Assembly (NCBI GenBank): GCA_036426205.1
Contig: CM071573.1
Span: forward strand, 72,390,580 to 72,454,579
Origin: Ascaphus truei
Taxonomy: Eukaryota > Chordata > Amphibia > Anura > Ascaphidae
Reading direction: 5' to 3'
Length of the DNA stretch: 64,000 nt
The position numbers and the translations under genes were made by a program. A model generated the notes under the pieces. It made no database searches. It saw nothing but the letters and a program-made list of their open reading frames with translations, and was not told where the DNA came from. Below are positions 11,010 to 22,249 of the stretch, one piece after another. How positions within the stretch are numbered: position 1 is the stretch's first letter; every line of letters starts with the position of its first letter.

Positions 11010-12045
11010 CCAGGCTGGTGTTAGGCTGAGGTTGCCTATGTGTATAATGGCCACTATAGACATAGGACGACAGAGAAGCCCAATGCTACATCCAACATGA
11101 CAGAAATACACAGTAAAATACTTATATATTCTCTTGAAATAGGGTTTTGCCTCATTCTGCTGTATATAGACCCACTGTGGTCTTTCTCCCTCCTAATAGA
11201 GGTAAATGAGAATTTAAATCCTAATAGAGGTATATTAGTATTTTATCTGGTAGTGTTAGGACTTGCGAACAGGTGTCTGCCTTGACGTGTCTCGCAAGCT
11301 TACAACGCTTTGGCCAAAGGGTTAAACTAAATGACCCTATTTCAAGAGAATATATAAGTATTTTACTGTGTATTTCTGTCATGTTGGATGTAGCATTGGG
11401 CTTCTCTGTCGTCTGTTGTATACATATGCCACGCTCAATAGCACTCCATTTTGACACATATATATATATTTTGTGGGGGCTCAGGGGTTCCCAAAAAGAG
11501 CTTACTGGGGTTCTGTGTTTTGTTAACCCACTATAGACATAGGCAAGATTAGACTAGCCAGCCTAGCATGTATGATTAAAATACATGATATTAACACCGT
11601 TGGACTTACCAATGTATTATCCCCTTTGATACCCAAGAGGCCAGCTAGTCATGGTCAACCGATGATGACCAGTTACCCACTTAGGGTACTAAAGGCCTAT
11701 TATTTACACATATAGATTATATGCGGTATATGTTGTATGTTAACCCCTTTGGGTCCCGGACAGAATTCCTTTGCACTGCTTTTGTAGCTTCAAGCGTCAA
11801 AGGGGTTAAATACATTTCTGCCGTGGGGTTTTGTTTAAAGGCCTATTACATAACAGACAGATGATACAGACAGATGATACCCTAGCGCTACCTCAGCACG
11901 ATGATAGGCGTGTGCCCTAGGGGAGGAGTACAAAACAGAACACAAAGACATCTCAACCAACAAGAAAGAGAGACAGGGTATCTCCCAATTGTATGCACAC
12001 CGAGCACCTATATAGCTGTGGATATAATACAAAACTATATATAAA
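11010..12045. repeat. Left arm of an old large palindrome
   Basis: Blocks here recur inverted at 20,685-21,640. Examples are TTAGGCTGAGGTTGCCTA (11,022 region) against the block near 21,600, ACTAGCCAGCCTAG (11,553 region) against CTAGGCTGGCTAGT (21,548 region), the ATTCCTTTGCA block near 11,766 against 21,350, and the AACCAACAAG...GACAGGGTATC block near 11,956 against 20,735. Foldback copy 2 (11,067-11,527) is inserted within it. Confidence 0.65.
11067..11527 (+). mobile_element. Foldback family B, copy 2 (461 bp, 16-bp target duplication)
   Basis: It is flanked by CCACTATAGACATAGG at 11,051-11,066 and 11,528-11,543, a perfect duplication. Inverted arms (about 11,068-11,150 and 11,328-11,418) carry GAAGCCCAATGCTACATCC. 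The loop contains CGCTTTGGCCAAAGGGTTAA and the tail starts GCTCAATAGCACTCC and ends TTTTGTTAA. The duplication belongs to the host palindrome, whose other arm is uninterrupted at this place, confirming the insertion. Confidence 0.75.
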
Positions 12046-12151
12046 CCCCAGGTAGAGATGGAGCCAAGGTGCATAGATACAAAGGTTTATAGCTGATTTT
12101 CTCACCTTTGTATTTAGACACCTTGGCTCCACCTCTTCCTGGGTTTATATA

Positions 12152-13438
12152 TGTAACGGGTGTTCTACCCCACCCAATCGCATATATATATATATATATG
12201 AATGTAAGGGGGAACCTATATGTTACCAGGTGTGCTGCATTATACCTGTCAGGCTCACAGGAGGTCTGAGCCTCCGCCAGTGAGAGCCTGGGGTGAATCC
12301 TCTGGGTCGTTCTTGATTTCAGCGCCTCCACCTGTGTAGGGTTCTAGGGATATATAGAAGTTTGTCTACACAGGACCCACATATACAATAACCACGTACT
12401 CAGGAATATATATATAACCAGTTTACTGTAACGCAGAACATATATATGCAGGCAATAACACACTCCTATAGCGTACACTAATAACACTCCCCCTTTAGGG
12501 GTTATCTCCCCCCAGGTAACTCAGTCCTCTCAATGTCTCTTACTCCACTAGGAGTATACCCGCCCACCACCGTGAATCCCCACACCGTGTCCACAGCCTA
12601 CCGCCCTTTGTTCCGTGGTCAGCGCTGCCACTATGTGAATAGGTAATGTGAGAATGGTATAGGTTGGTGCACTAATGAAGGTACCTGCCGAGCGCTCCTG
12701 CACTCGGGCCAGCAAACAACTTCGCAAAGGATCAGTCGCTGATGATTCTTTCTAATCCGGAATCTCCTCGCACGGGGTCCGCCAGGGGCGATCCCACCCT
12801 GGAGATAGTCTCTGTCTCTGGGTGTAGGCCTGAGCCCAAACCTCCGTTCAGGGAACGCAGTGTCCGCTGTATCCCTATCTACCACTAACACTAATGGGAT
12901 AGATACTAACTTAGGGCCAGTCCCTAAGAACACAAGCTGGGGGAGTTCAGGACCTATCTGGGGCCTAGGGGTGTTCTGGCCTATTGCAGTGGGTCACTGA
13001 CCCCTGCACTCACCTCCTTCCCCTAGCTCTCCTGGTCCAGAACGGACGTGCTCCTTGCGCCCAAAATGTATCTAATTCCCTGCAAGCAGGGAGCTCCTGC
13101 AGCCCTATTGGCTCCCTGGCGTCACATGGGGTCCCCTAAGGCTCATGGGATCTGTAGTCCCTGGATATTACCTTCCCTGGTAGGCTAGGCTTCGCGCGCT
13201 TATCCTGCGCATGCGTGAACTCTGCCAGGCCGCCGGGACTTACTGCGCATGCGCAATATATCACAAGATGGCGGCGCCCTGCTCGGGAGCCGCCGGGAAC
13301 CGCCGGAACGCTAACCCACTCCCTGCACTGGCCCCCACCCTCCAGAAATGCTGGCAGGTCTATCGAGTGATCCCCGGCAGCGGAGAAAATGAGGGGGAAG
13401 GTCGCGGGGCAGCAACACGCAGAGGGGACCTGGCTACA
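12152..13438 (-). mobile_element. 3' LTR (left copy) of the Ty3-type element
   Basis: It runs from TGTAACGGG to GGCTACA on the + strand. Next to it inside (13,439-13,450) is, on the minus strand, a purine-rich run containing AGGGGGAGGA: the polypurine tract. CAGCGCCTCCA is at 12,320-12,330. Confidence 0.9.
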
Positions 13439-13583
13439 TCCTCCCCCTGGTAAAAAAAAACCAACGTCCTCGCTTGGGATACAACTGAATATAACTATGT
13501 ACAGAAGTTATATAATGAAAATGGCATCACATCGTTATATAATAAAAATGCAACAATCAAACGTGACCTTACACTTATCAGCT

Positions 13584-14219
13584 CTAAATCAGATTGCACA
13601 TTTCACTGAACATCACAATGACCGACTGCACTCTGCTGCGAGCCCACTGCTGAGCCTCATAATGGGGTGCCCCAATTTGATCATAGGTTACCCGATTTGG
13701 AGGGTACCTGACTCTTTGGCTCCTGCGGAGCTGTTCTTCAGCAACTCCCTCTGGGGAGTAACAAGCACCGTCCTGAGGCTCAGCCTCTTCCATCGAGGGG
13801 AGAAATGTCTCTGAACAGTCTCTGTTAGGCACAAAACACGGGCTCTGTGGATCCAAAGGCTGGCCTGCGGGTGCCACCTTTGTAGGCGTTGGCCTACGAG
13901 GCCCTTTACCTGTGGCTCCTCCGGGAGGTGCCCCTTCGGTGGAGTACTCCCTTTGAGAGGGTCCTTCCATAGGGTCTTCAAGAGTTTCAGAGTGGGTCTC
14001 GTTGTCTACAGTCTCATGACCCCTCTCTGATGAGTCTGACTCACCATTGAGCGGTGTGGCCAGTATTTCGGCATCCTCATCTTCCACTTGTGGAATGGGG
14101 AGAAGATGGTTACGGTGCAATACCTTTACCCGGCCATCGGTGTCTTTGATGCAATATACCAGGAGGCCAGGCATCTGGGATTCTATCTCATATACACCGT
14201 CTCTCCATCCGTCGGCCAA
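13584..14219 (-). pseudogene. Ty3-type integrase C-terminal region
   Basis: A 211-codon frame at the 3' end of pol. Its first part (WRDGVYEIESQMPGLLVY...) reads like the C-terminal domain of a Ty3-type integrase. The rest is low-complexity acidic and Ser/Thr-rich sequence with no chromodomain visible. It is out of frame with the preceding segment, so a frameshift near 14,200 separates them. Confidence 0.65.
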
Positions 14220-14545
14220 TTGTGTTTTCCTGGGACTCCCAAGTTCCGAAGCAACACAGCATCTCCAGGACGAAGTTCCCGATACTTGACCTTATGGTCG
14301 TATCGTCTTTTATTTCCAGCATTCAACTTAGCTGTAGCGTTCTCAGCTTGCTGATAGGCCTGCTGTAAACTGTCTTTAAGTCTATGCACGTATTTGAAAT
14401 GGGTAGCATTGTGTATCCCATCCGTCGAGACTCTAAGACGTACGTCCACTGGCAGTCTCGCCTCTCGCCCAAACATGAGGAAGTATGGGGAGAATCCCGT
14501 TGACTCGTGTCTGGTGCAATTGTACGCATGCACCAGGGCCTCCAC
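14183..14545 (-). pseudogene. Ty3-type integrase, segment after the catalytic core
   Basis: It contains YNCTRHESTGFSPYFLMFGRE, the region that follows the catalytic Glu in Ty3-type integrases, and then a DHKVKYRELRPGDAVLLRN segment. It is separated from the core by a break near 14,546-14,549. Confidence 0.75.
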
Positions 14546-14548
14546 GTG

Positions 14549-15067
14549 TCAACTCCATTCAGTTTTCTGGGCAATCTGTAGTGTTCCGAGCATGTCCAGT
14601 AAGGTTCGATTAAAGCGCTCGGGCAGTGCATCTCCTTCGGGGTGATACGGGGTCGTTCGTGACTTGGTGATGTTCAGCATTTTGAGTAGTTCTCTGATCA
14701 AAGTGCTCTCAAAGTCCCGCCCTTGGTCGGAGTGAAGGCGGTTGGGGAGACCATAGTGCACGAAGTACTTCTCCCATAATATTTTTGCAACTGTGATGGC
14801 TTTCTGATCTTTCGTGGGGAAGGCCTGGGCATACCGGGTGTAATGGTCCGTGATGACCAACACGTTGCATATTCCCCGGCTATCAGGCTCAATGCACAGA
14901 AAGTCCATACACACCAGGTCCATGGGGCCAGAACTGTTTAGATGACCCATGGGGGGCTGCTCAGGTAGGCAGGGTCTTGCGCTGTATACACCTGGTACAG
15001 CGGTGACAGTGACGTTCAACGGCCTCTCGCATCTTGGGCCAGAAAAAGCGATCTTTGACCAACCCAA
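14549..15067 (-). pseudogene. Ty3-type integrase catalytic core
   Basis: The three acidic residues of the DDE core are visible: Asp in VCMDFL, Asp in HSDQGRDFES and Glu in LPERFNRTLL. The first about 40 residues of this frame are not integrase-like. The authentic upstream sequence, a zinc-binding HHCC segment (HDDHGHLG and CHRCTRC at about 14,985-15,104), lies in another frame, so a frameshift falls between HHCC and core. Confidence 0.85.
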
Positions 15068-15112
15068 AGGTCTTCTCTATCCCAAGATGTCCATGATCAT
15101 CATGTAGGTACC

Positions 15113-15361
15113 TCAACACCAGGTATTATAAGTTCTTAGGGAGAAATAGTTGTCGCCTATCCGGGTGGTTGTGGTACTGCACACCCGATAGAGTAAGCAA
15201 TTGTCTATTTCGAATTTGTCCCATTCCCGCATGAGCAAAGCCACTAATTCATTCGGAGCACGCTTCAGAAGGGCTGGATTCTTCCTTGCAACGGCTTGTC
15301 GGATGATACTGACAACAGGATCTCGTATTTGATAGTCTACCAGATCTTTCCACCGTAACAC
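15113..15361 (-). pseudogene. Pol linker before integrase
   Basis: Frame with WKDLVDYQIRDPVVSIIR...NELVALLMREWDKFEIDNCLLYRV, the usual linker between RNase H and the HHCC zinc domain of Ty3-type pol. The tether DALSR motif lies upstream (about 15,560-15,590) in a different frame and is followed at once by TGA. Confidence 0.65.
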
Positions 15362-15588
15362 CTTGTCATGCGTGATGTGTATCCCTTTTGGGTCGCAGTA
15401 GTCGGCTGGGACAGCCTGCGACCGGCATCACAATGAATCAGCCACTCTTAATTCTGAAAAGGCCACTTGGTCGTTGACGATGGCGGCCATGCTACACATA
15501 GCTCGCACTCCGGGTCCTGGGAGTTCCTCCCATTCCTCATCATCAGGAATAGCACTTAGCCCGGGTCATCTGGATAGAGCGTCAGCCC

Positions 15589-16125
15589 CTAATTCAAAGG
15601 TCCCGGCTTATACTTCATGGAGAACCTGTAGTTGCTTAGGGCAGCTATCCAGCGGTGTCCGGCAGCATCCAATTTGGCCGAGGTATTGACGTATGTGAGG
15701 GGATTGTTATCCGTCCTTACATCGAAGGTAACACCGTACAGGTAATCGTGGAACTTCTCGGTGATAGCCCACTTGAGAGCCAGAAACTCCAACTTGAGGA
15801 CGGGGTACCTCTGTTCACTGGGGGTCAGACAGCGACTGATGTAGGCGACAGGCCGAAGGCCCTCGGGGTGCTTCAGGTGCAGGACGGCGCCCTGTCCATT
15901 GAGACTGGCATCCACGTGCAGAACATATGGCTGTTCGGGATCAGCATACGCAAGCACCGGCGCTTCGGTCAGACATTTCTTCAATTTCAAGAAGGCCTGT
16001 TCACACTCAGACGTCCATTTATCACCAAATGGTTGGCGAGCAGATACAACCTTCCTCCCGGTTTCCTCGGGGTATATCTTCAACAGATTGTTCAGAGGTT
16101 TCGCCCTACTAGAGTACCCTTCCAC
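15589..16125 (-). pseudogene. Ty3-type RNase H region
   Basis: It shows LHVDASLNGQGAVL, LKLEFLALKWA and DVRTDNNPLTY, the three blocks that hold the acidic residues of Ty3-type RNase H. It is in the same frame as the reverse transcriptase but split from it by a TAG at 16,168-16,170. It ends at TAG 15,589-15,591, where the frame is lost just before the DALSR tether. Confidence 0.85.
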
Positions 16126-16167
16126 GAAACGACGGTAGTACCCACAGAATCCCAGGAAGGATCGCAG

Positions 16168-18024
16168 CTACGTGACATTCTCGGGTCGAGGCCAATTCAC
16201 AACTGCTTCTACCTTGGCGGGGTAGGTGGCGATCCCTTGGGCGGCCACGATGTGTCCCACGTAGGTCACTGAGGTATGGCAAAACCGGTACTTGTCAAGG
16301 GACAATTTCAACCCTTCGTTCCCCAGACGGTCTATCACTTTAAGCAACCGTTCTTCATGCTCCTCTAGAGTTCTTCCGAAGATAATGATGTCATCCAGGT
16401 ATACCAGACACTCCCGCGGGCTCATGTCTCCGATAGTCTTCTCCATCAGCCGTTGGAAGGTAGGAGGCGCCCCACATATACCTTGGGGCATACGTGTAAA
16501 TTGGTAGAATCCCAAGGGGCAGACGAAAGCTGTTTTCTCCTGGTCTTCCGCATTCATAGGCACCTGATAGTACCCGGATCGGAGGTCGAGCACGCTAAAC
16601 CAGTGACTTCCATTCAGCGCATTCAGGATCTCTTCAATGCGCGGAAGGTTGTACTGATCCGGTATTGTACGATTGTTCAGAGTTCGATAGTCGACACACA
16701 GTCGTACGGACCCGTTCTTTTTCCGCACCACTACTATGGGAGATGCGTAAGGTCCCCGATACTCCGTCACAATCCCAGCGGTTTCCATGTCTTGTATGGC
16801 GTTCCTCACATCGTCCACATCCCGCGGGGCGATGCGACGAGAACGTTCCTGGAACAGAGTGGCATCACTTAGTCGAATGGTATGTTGGGCACTGCGACTG
16901 CACCCCACATCCATCTCACTCGTGGAGAACACATGTCGTCGTTGAAGCAGCTGGGTGGTCAGCCGTTCTTTCCACTCGGTGGACATCGTCGACTCACCGA
17001 AGTTGAAGTCCAGATCGACTAACCGCTCATCCATGGCCGCCACCTTCACCTGAGGCGTGTTTTCCACCGGGCTGACCTGATGTATGCATCCCAACTTCTG
17101 GTTGGCATCAAATTCCATCGGAAAGGGGGAGAGATTCTGCACATTCACGTGGGTTCGTAGAGGGATCTTAGCCGTCCATTCCCTCACTTCGGGTAGTACT
17201 CTATACCCTCTCTGAACCTCTTCTTCTTCAGGCGTACTCTCCAGCGAGAACAGCTGGTCGCTCTCATCTCGGTTGGGATAACAACACCAGACGGCCATCT
17301 TTTGCACTCCCCCTGGTAATATGGTTGTCAGTCCGCGTTGACGATTGTAGAGGTCCCCATGACGCTCCAAGACATATACCCGGTGGCACTCTTCTCGTAA
17401 GATGGGGTCTAGGAGCGAATTGGCCAGCGGCAATTCGTTGGTCTCTTTCAAGTAGGCTCTGATTACAGCTTGTACTATATCAGCATTGGTTCCCAAGATG
17501 ATTGGGTACTTGCACTGGTCTTGTGGCTCCGGGCATACCATTGCTGCTACATGCATGGGGTGTTTCTTGCCGGTGTTCAGTTGAAGGATTTCCAGTTGAA
17601 CCCTTACAATCCCATCGATAGGGTAATCTTCATTACTTAATCCCCTAACCTTCATGTGTTCGGCCGGTCTCAGGGGGCAGTGTTGGAGGTGTTGATCATA
17701 GAACTTGCGGTATATTATGGTCACTTGTGACCCCGTGTCTAGTAGGGCCAATGCGTAGATCCCTTCCAGTACAACGGGCACGATGGCCGCGGGGCCCACT
17801 TGACTGTAAGCTCCACTGGGTGAGACATCATCACTGGGGCCAGAGTCAGAAGGGGCATCCTTGGTTTCAGAATGAGGGAGTTTTGGATCAGATTCTGCCA
17901 CTGGTACACTGCAGACCATTGATCGGGCTGATTTCCCCATATCGGGAGGGGGTTCTACTGGAGGGTCTTCTCTCTCCGGACAGTTACGAAGGACGTGGCC
18001 CTTCTTACCGCAGTTATAGCACAC
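16168..18024 (-). pseudogene. CCHC knuckle, protease and reverse transcriptase of the Ty3-type element
   Basis: Domains in order: zinc knuckle CYNCGKKGHVLRNC at the start; aspartic protease motif LLDTGSQVTI at about residue 95; reverse transcriptase with KNGSVRLCVDYRTLN, FSVLDLRSGYYQV and the catalytic YLDDIIIF. The frame is continuous for about 618 codons, the best preserved piece. It is in the same frame as the gag ORF upstream, separated by one TGA at about 18,034-18,036, so the zinc knuckle lies after a stop. It ends at TAG 16,168-16,170. Confidence 0.9.
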
Positions 18025-18033
18025 AACCTCGCG

Positions 18034-19104
18034 TCATTCCGGACGAACCTTTGACGGGGAAGGTGGTCTATCGGTGGGTCTTGGCTTGTAACCCTTGGAC
18101 GAGGCAGCAGACTCTTCCTTCTTTTCCATAGAGCCCTTTCCCTTTGAGGCGGAGGGACTCTTAGGTTTAGCGGTAGAGTGTAGCATAACATGTGCCTCCT
18201 GCATTTTCACTTGGCGCAGCAACTCGGTGAACGGAGAGGGACCCCCGTCCATTATTTTGCTGCGGAGCATGTTGGCTATGGGGTGAGTGGGGCTTGATCC
18301 CCGCAAGTACTGCTTATGGAGCACTTCATCCATCCCAGAGGCGAGAATCAGTTTACGATTGAGTAGGATTCCCAAGACTAGCTGCAGGCGATGAATAAAG
18401 GCCGACAAGTCCTCTCCCTCCTTCTGATAAAGATTGAAGTACTTTGTCCAGATCGCTCCTTCGTCTTCGGCTAGTCCGTACGCTTCCAACAGGAACGCCA
18501 CCATTTCCAACGCCATCAACTCTGGGTGTTGGTCCCTGTGGATGGTCACAATGATAGAGGCGGGAAGCCTGAGACATTCCATGATACGCTGCCGCTTTAC
18601 TGTGTCAGTGCATGACCATTCTTCTACGACTTTTACTGCGTTCTCCCTCCAAAGGTCTATTCCTTCCTCCCACTGGGGTATGGGAAGTACTCCCGAGAAG
18701 GCCTTAAGTTTCCGGTAGCCTTGAGACTGGGAGGCCATGGTGAAGGCTTCTACGAATTGGGGTAGCGTCACCCCCATTATGGAACCTTTGTTCGTTACCC
18801 TCTCTCCGATAGGCCGGGGTTTTGCCTCGCGGGGGGCTGTGTCGGGTGGTGAGGGCGGATTGTCAGCCCAACTAGTGGCTCCCATAAGGGAGCTTGGGAT
18901 AAAGGAGGCTCTGGGTTGGGGACGGTCAACCCGGGTTGGGGTACTTGACACTGGTGCAAGTGGGGTCCAAGTGCTGGTAGACGGTTCATCTGAAGCCTGC
19001 GGAGGGGCCTTTGGTGAAAACATTTCCCGTATCACTGGCAAGTCCGAGTATATACTGGCGGGCCTTCGGGAGCTACTAAAGTGTTCGGAGCCGTCTCTTG
19101 ACAT
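18034..19104 (-). pseudogene. Gag (capsid part) with PNMA-like features
   Basis: A 356-codon frame. The capsid-like core reads GYRKLKAFSGVLPIPQWEEG, then a W...EEW helix, then KRQRIMECLRLPA and YQKEGEDLSAFIHRL. This spacing matches the capsid region of vertebrate PNMA proteins, known to be domesticated from Ty3/gypsy Gag. The C-terminus is basic and Ser/Lys-rich and stops at TGA just before the zinc knuckle. The likely N-terminal part lies in another frame (19,032-19,328). Confidence 0.75.
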
Positions 19105-19328
19105 ATGTCCCGCCCCACAGTGAATAGTATGGCGCTCAAATAAAATTTAGTGTCGAACACCCTGCCCCGGTACCATACTTTATTTGACCCTATGAGCTCC
19201 TTCAGTGAGTCCCGGATGTCAGTCTCTGCTACTAAGGCTGGAACGTTCCCTAAAGCCACGACGTAACTAGGGGGCTCCAGGACGGAGATGGCCCACGCAT
19301 GGACCTCTGGACGTGAGGGGAGCACCAT
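19032..19328 (-). pseudogene. Gag N-terminal segment (PNMA RRM-like region)
   Basis: It starts at ATG 19,326-19,328, about 70 bp after the primer site, and reads VHAWAISVLEPPSYVVALG...EKTDI-like then WYRGRVFDTKF. The layout (short hydrophobic strand, acidic helix, R-x-R-G-R-x-F) resembles the N-terminal RRM-like domain of PNMA proteins. It runs in a different frame from the capsid ORF it overlaps; a frameshift near 19,100 is implied. Confidence 0.6.
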
Positions 19329-19378
19329 GTTGCTGCTCTTTATTGATAGTGATTTAATTAGGGCACCCCAGTTACTAT

Positions 19379-19396
19379 CTCAGCAGCGCCTCCAAA
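19379..19396 (-). promoter_or_regulatory. Primer-binding-site candidate
   Basis: Directly inside the 5' LTR the minus strand reads TTTGGAGGCGCTGCTGAG. It starts two bases after the LTR with TGG, as expected for pairing with a tRNA CCA end. I cannot name the tRNA. The same sequence sits beside the LTR at 1,454-1,471. Confidence 0.6.
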
Positions 19397-20674
19397 TGTA
19401 ACGGGTGTTCCACCCCACCCAATCGCATATATATATATATATATGAATGTAAGGGGGAACCTATATGTTACCAGGTGTGCTGCATTATACCTGTCAGGCT
19501 CACAGGAGGTCTGAGCCTCCGCCAGTGAGAGCCTGGGGTGAATCCTCTGGGTCGTTCTTGATTTCAGCACCTCCACCTGTGTAGGGTTCTAGGGATATAT
19601 AGAAGTTTGTCTACACAGGATCCACATATACAATAACCACGTACTCAGGAATATATATATAACCAGTTTACTGTAACGCAGAACATATATATGCAGGCAA
19701 TAACACACTCTTATAGCGTACACTAATAACACTCCCCCTCTAGGGGTTATCTCCCCCCAGGTAACTCAGTCCTCTCAATGTCTCTTACTCCACTAGGAGT
19801 ATACCCGCCCACCACCGTGAATCCCCACACCGTGTCCACAGCCTACCGCCCTTTGTCCCGTGGTCAGCGCTGCCACTATGTGAATAGGTAATGTGAGAAT
19901 GGTATAGGTTGGTGCACTAATGAAGGTACCTGCCGAGCGCTCCTGCACTTGGGCCAGCAAACAACTTCGCAAAGGATCAGTCGCTGATGATTCTTTCTGA
20001 TCCGGAATCTCCTCGCACGGGGTCCGCCAGGGGCGATCCCACCCTGGAGATAGTCTCTGTCTCTGGGGTGTAGGCCTGAGCCCAAACCTCCGTTCAGGGA
20101 GCGCAGCGTCCGCTGTATCCCTATCTACCACTAACACTAATGGGATAGATACTAACTTAGGGCCAGTCCCTAAGCACACAAGCTGGGGGAGTTCAGGACC
20201 TATCTGGGGCCTAGGGGTGTTCTGGCCTATTGCAGTGGGTCACTGACCCCTGCACTCACCTCCTTCCCCTATCTCTCCTGGTCCAGAACTGACGTGCTCC
20301 TTGCGTGCGAAATGTATCTAATTCCCTGCAAGCAGGGAGCTCCTGCAGCCCTATTGGCTCCCTGGCGTCACATGGGGTCCCCTAAGGCTCATGGGATCTG
20401 TAGTCCCTGGCTATTACCTTCCCTGGTAGGCTAGGCTTTGCTCGCTTATCCTGCGCATGCGCGAACTCTGCTGGTCCGCCGGGACTTACTGCGCATGCGC
20501 GATATATCACAAGATGGCGGCGCACTGCTCGGGAGCCGCCGGAATGCTAACCCGCTCCCTGCACTGGCCCCCACCCTCCAGAAATGCCGGCAGGTCTATC
20601 GAGTGATCCCCGGCAGCGGAGAAAACGAGGGGGAAGGTCGCGGGGCAGCAACACGCAGAGGGGACCTGGCTACA
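19397..20674 (-). mobile_element. 5' LTR (right copy) of the Ty3-type element
   Basis: TGTAACGGG to GGCTACA on the + strand, almost identical to 12,152-13,438. It carries small indels and differences (for example CAGCACCTCCA at 19,565-19,575). The few differences date the insertion as fairly recent compared with the palindrome around it. Confidence 0.9.
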
Positions 20675-20684
20675 TATATTTTTG

Positions 20685-21640
20685 TCTAAAATCCACAACT
20701 ATATAGGTGCTCTCTGTGTGCTTACATTTATGGGATACCCTGTCTCTGCTTGTTGGTTGCGATATCTTTGTTGTCCATTACATAACCCTGTGGTATTTAT
20801 ACCCCCGGCACACACGCTTAATTGCATCACTAGTGCTGACTTACACAGATTTCTAGGAGTTAAAGTTTATTTATAGCACTAGTGTTATTTAATGCCGAGT
20901 TGACACTTTTGTTGGCGCATGCCAATGGAATTGAATATAACAACCCCCTTATGTATATGAAATTCTTAATAAATGAATACATTTGATATGATGCCAATTT
21001 TGCAACACAATTATATCGAGCTTTAGTAAATCTAGGGCCTATGGTTGGAGATATCGAACTGTTCTATCAAACGGTTATGTAATAGACCATGGATGTGCCA
21101 ACTCCAGTCCTCAAGGGCCACCAACAGGTCATGTTTTCAGGATATCTCTGCTTCAGCACAGGTGGCTCAATCAGTTGAAGACTGAGCCACTGATGGAGCC
21201 ACCTGTGCTGAAGCAGGCATATCCTGAAAACCTGACCTGTTGATGGTCCTTAAGAACTGGAGTTGGCCACGCCTGTAATAGACCTTTCATGAAACCCCTA
21301 TGGCAGAAAAGACTGTAATCCCTTTGCTGCCCGAGGTTACCAATGCTTTGCAAAGGAATGTCTTCAGGCACCAAATGGGTTAACATACAAACACCCTACA
21401 AATAAAACACAAACTGTACGTGCAAATTGTAAGCCTTTAGTAGCCCAGGTGGCTAATTAGTCATGGGCTGACTGACTTGCTGGCCATATGTTTTGTAAGG
21501 GGTTAAAATATGAATATGTTCAACGTAATATTATATATCATACATTCTAGGCTGGCTAGTATTATTGTACCTGTGTCTACAGAGGCCATTATATACGTAG
21601 GCAACCTTAGCCTAATACCAAACAGGGGTAGGTAATAATA
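20685..21640. repeat. Right arm of the old large palindrome
   Basis: Inverted relative of 11,010-12,045 (matching blocks listed there). It is interrupted by a hAT foldback at 21,088-21,275. Both arms also carry the paired GGGGTT...AAAGG.CTATTAC block (11,826 and 21,280 regions). Confidence 0.65.
21088..21275. mobile_element. hAT-type foldback C, copy 1
   Basis: A near-palindrome with AACTCCAGTCCTCAAGGGCC at one end and its inverse at the other, and CTTCAGCACAGGTGGCTCAA in the middle. A perfect 8-bp duplication TAATAGAC (21,080-21,087 and 21,276-21,283) and CA...TG ends fit hAT. No coding capacity. Confidence 0.75.
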
Positions 21641-22249
21641 ATTGGCGATATTTTTAGCGGTAGTCTGATATTGCCAGGTAATAGAGTTTAGTGAGCATGT
21701 GAATAGGTAATTAGCCATTAATTCTTTATGTGCATACATTTTCATGCTCATTTTCCGTACCGTCTTTAAATGTAACCCTCTTGCACATGTAATTAGGCGA
21801 TGCCTACTCATTTACATGCTAATTAGTGATTTTGACATTAAGTTTATTCCATTGCTATTGTTGCGATACAATTAGAGTTGTTGCTACATTATTTAAGCGT
21901 TAAACCTTTTGTAAAAGCGATGGCAAAATAAGTCTCTTCTTTTTTTTTTTGTACAGTTTATTTATTGCAGAATTCTTTCCTTTTACAGAAAATAGGAACT
22001 AAGAAAAGGGGAAAATAAAAAAAATAAAGGAGAGGGAAAATAAGAAGATAGTACTGCAATAGGATCATATGATTAACATCATGTCGTACAGTGATCCATA
22101 TAGAAGTTTAGTAAATCTAGGCCGCAGTGATGCTTAGCAGGATCAATACAACCAAGTTCATTTCAGTATTGGTTGGGACAAACAGGTCATTGTTTATTCG
22201 TAGACAACAAGCTCTTCTCTGTAGGTAAACATTTCAGTCAGTCCAGGGC

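Larger units (their letters stand above)
12152..20674 (-). mobile_element. Decayed Ty3/gypsy-type LTR retrotransposon (8.5 kb)
   Basis: Two LTRs of 1,287 and 1,278 bp, over 95% alike by eye, bound an internal region coding on the minus strand in the order gag, CCHC knuckle, protease, reverse transcriptase, RNase H, integrase. That order marks Ty3/gypsy elements. TATA flanks both sides (12,148-12,151; 20,675-20,678) as a 4-bp target duplication. The reading frame is broken in several places, so this copy cannot make its proteins. No envelope-like frame is seen. It sits near the centre of an older palindrome. Confidence 0.9.

Noticed and set aside
11040..11457. Twin ORFs on opposite strands sharing KPNATSNMTEIHSKILIYS
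   Set aside because: Same cause: the inverted arms of foldback family B copy 2.
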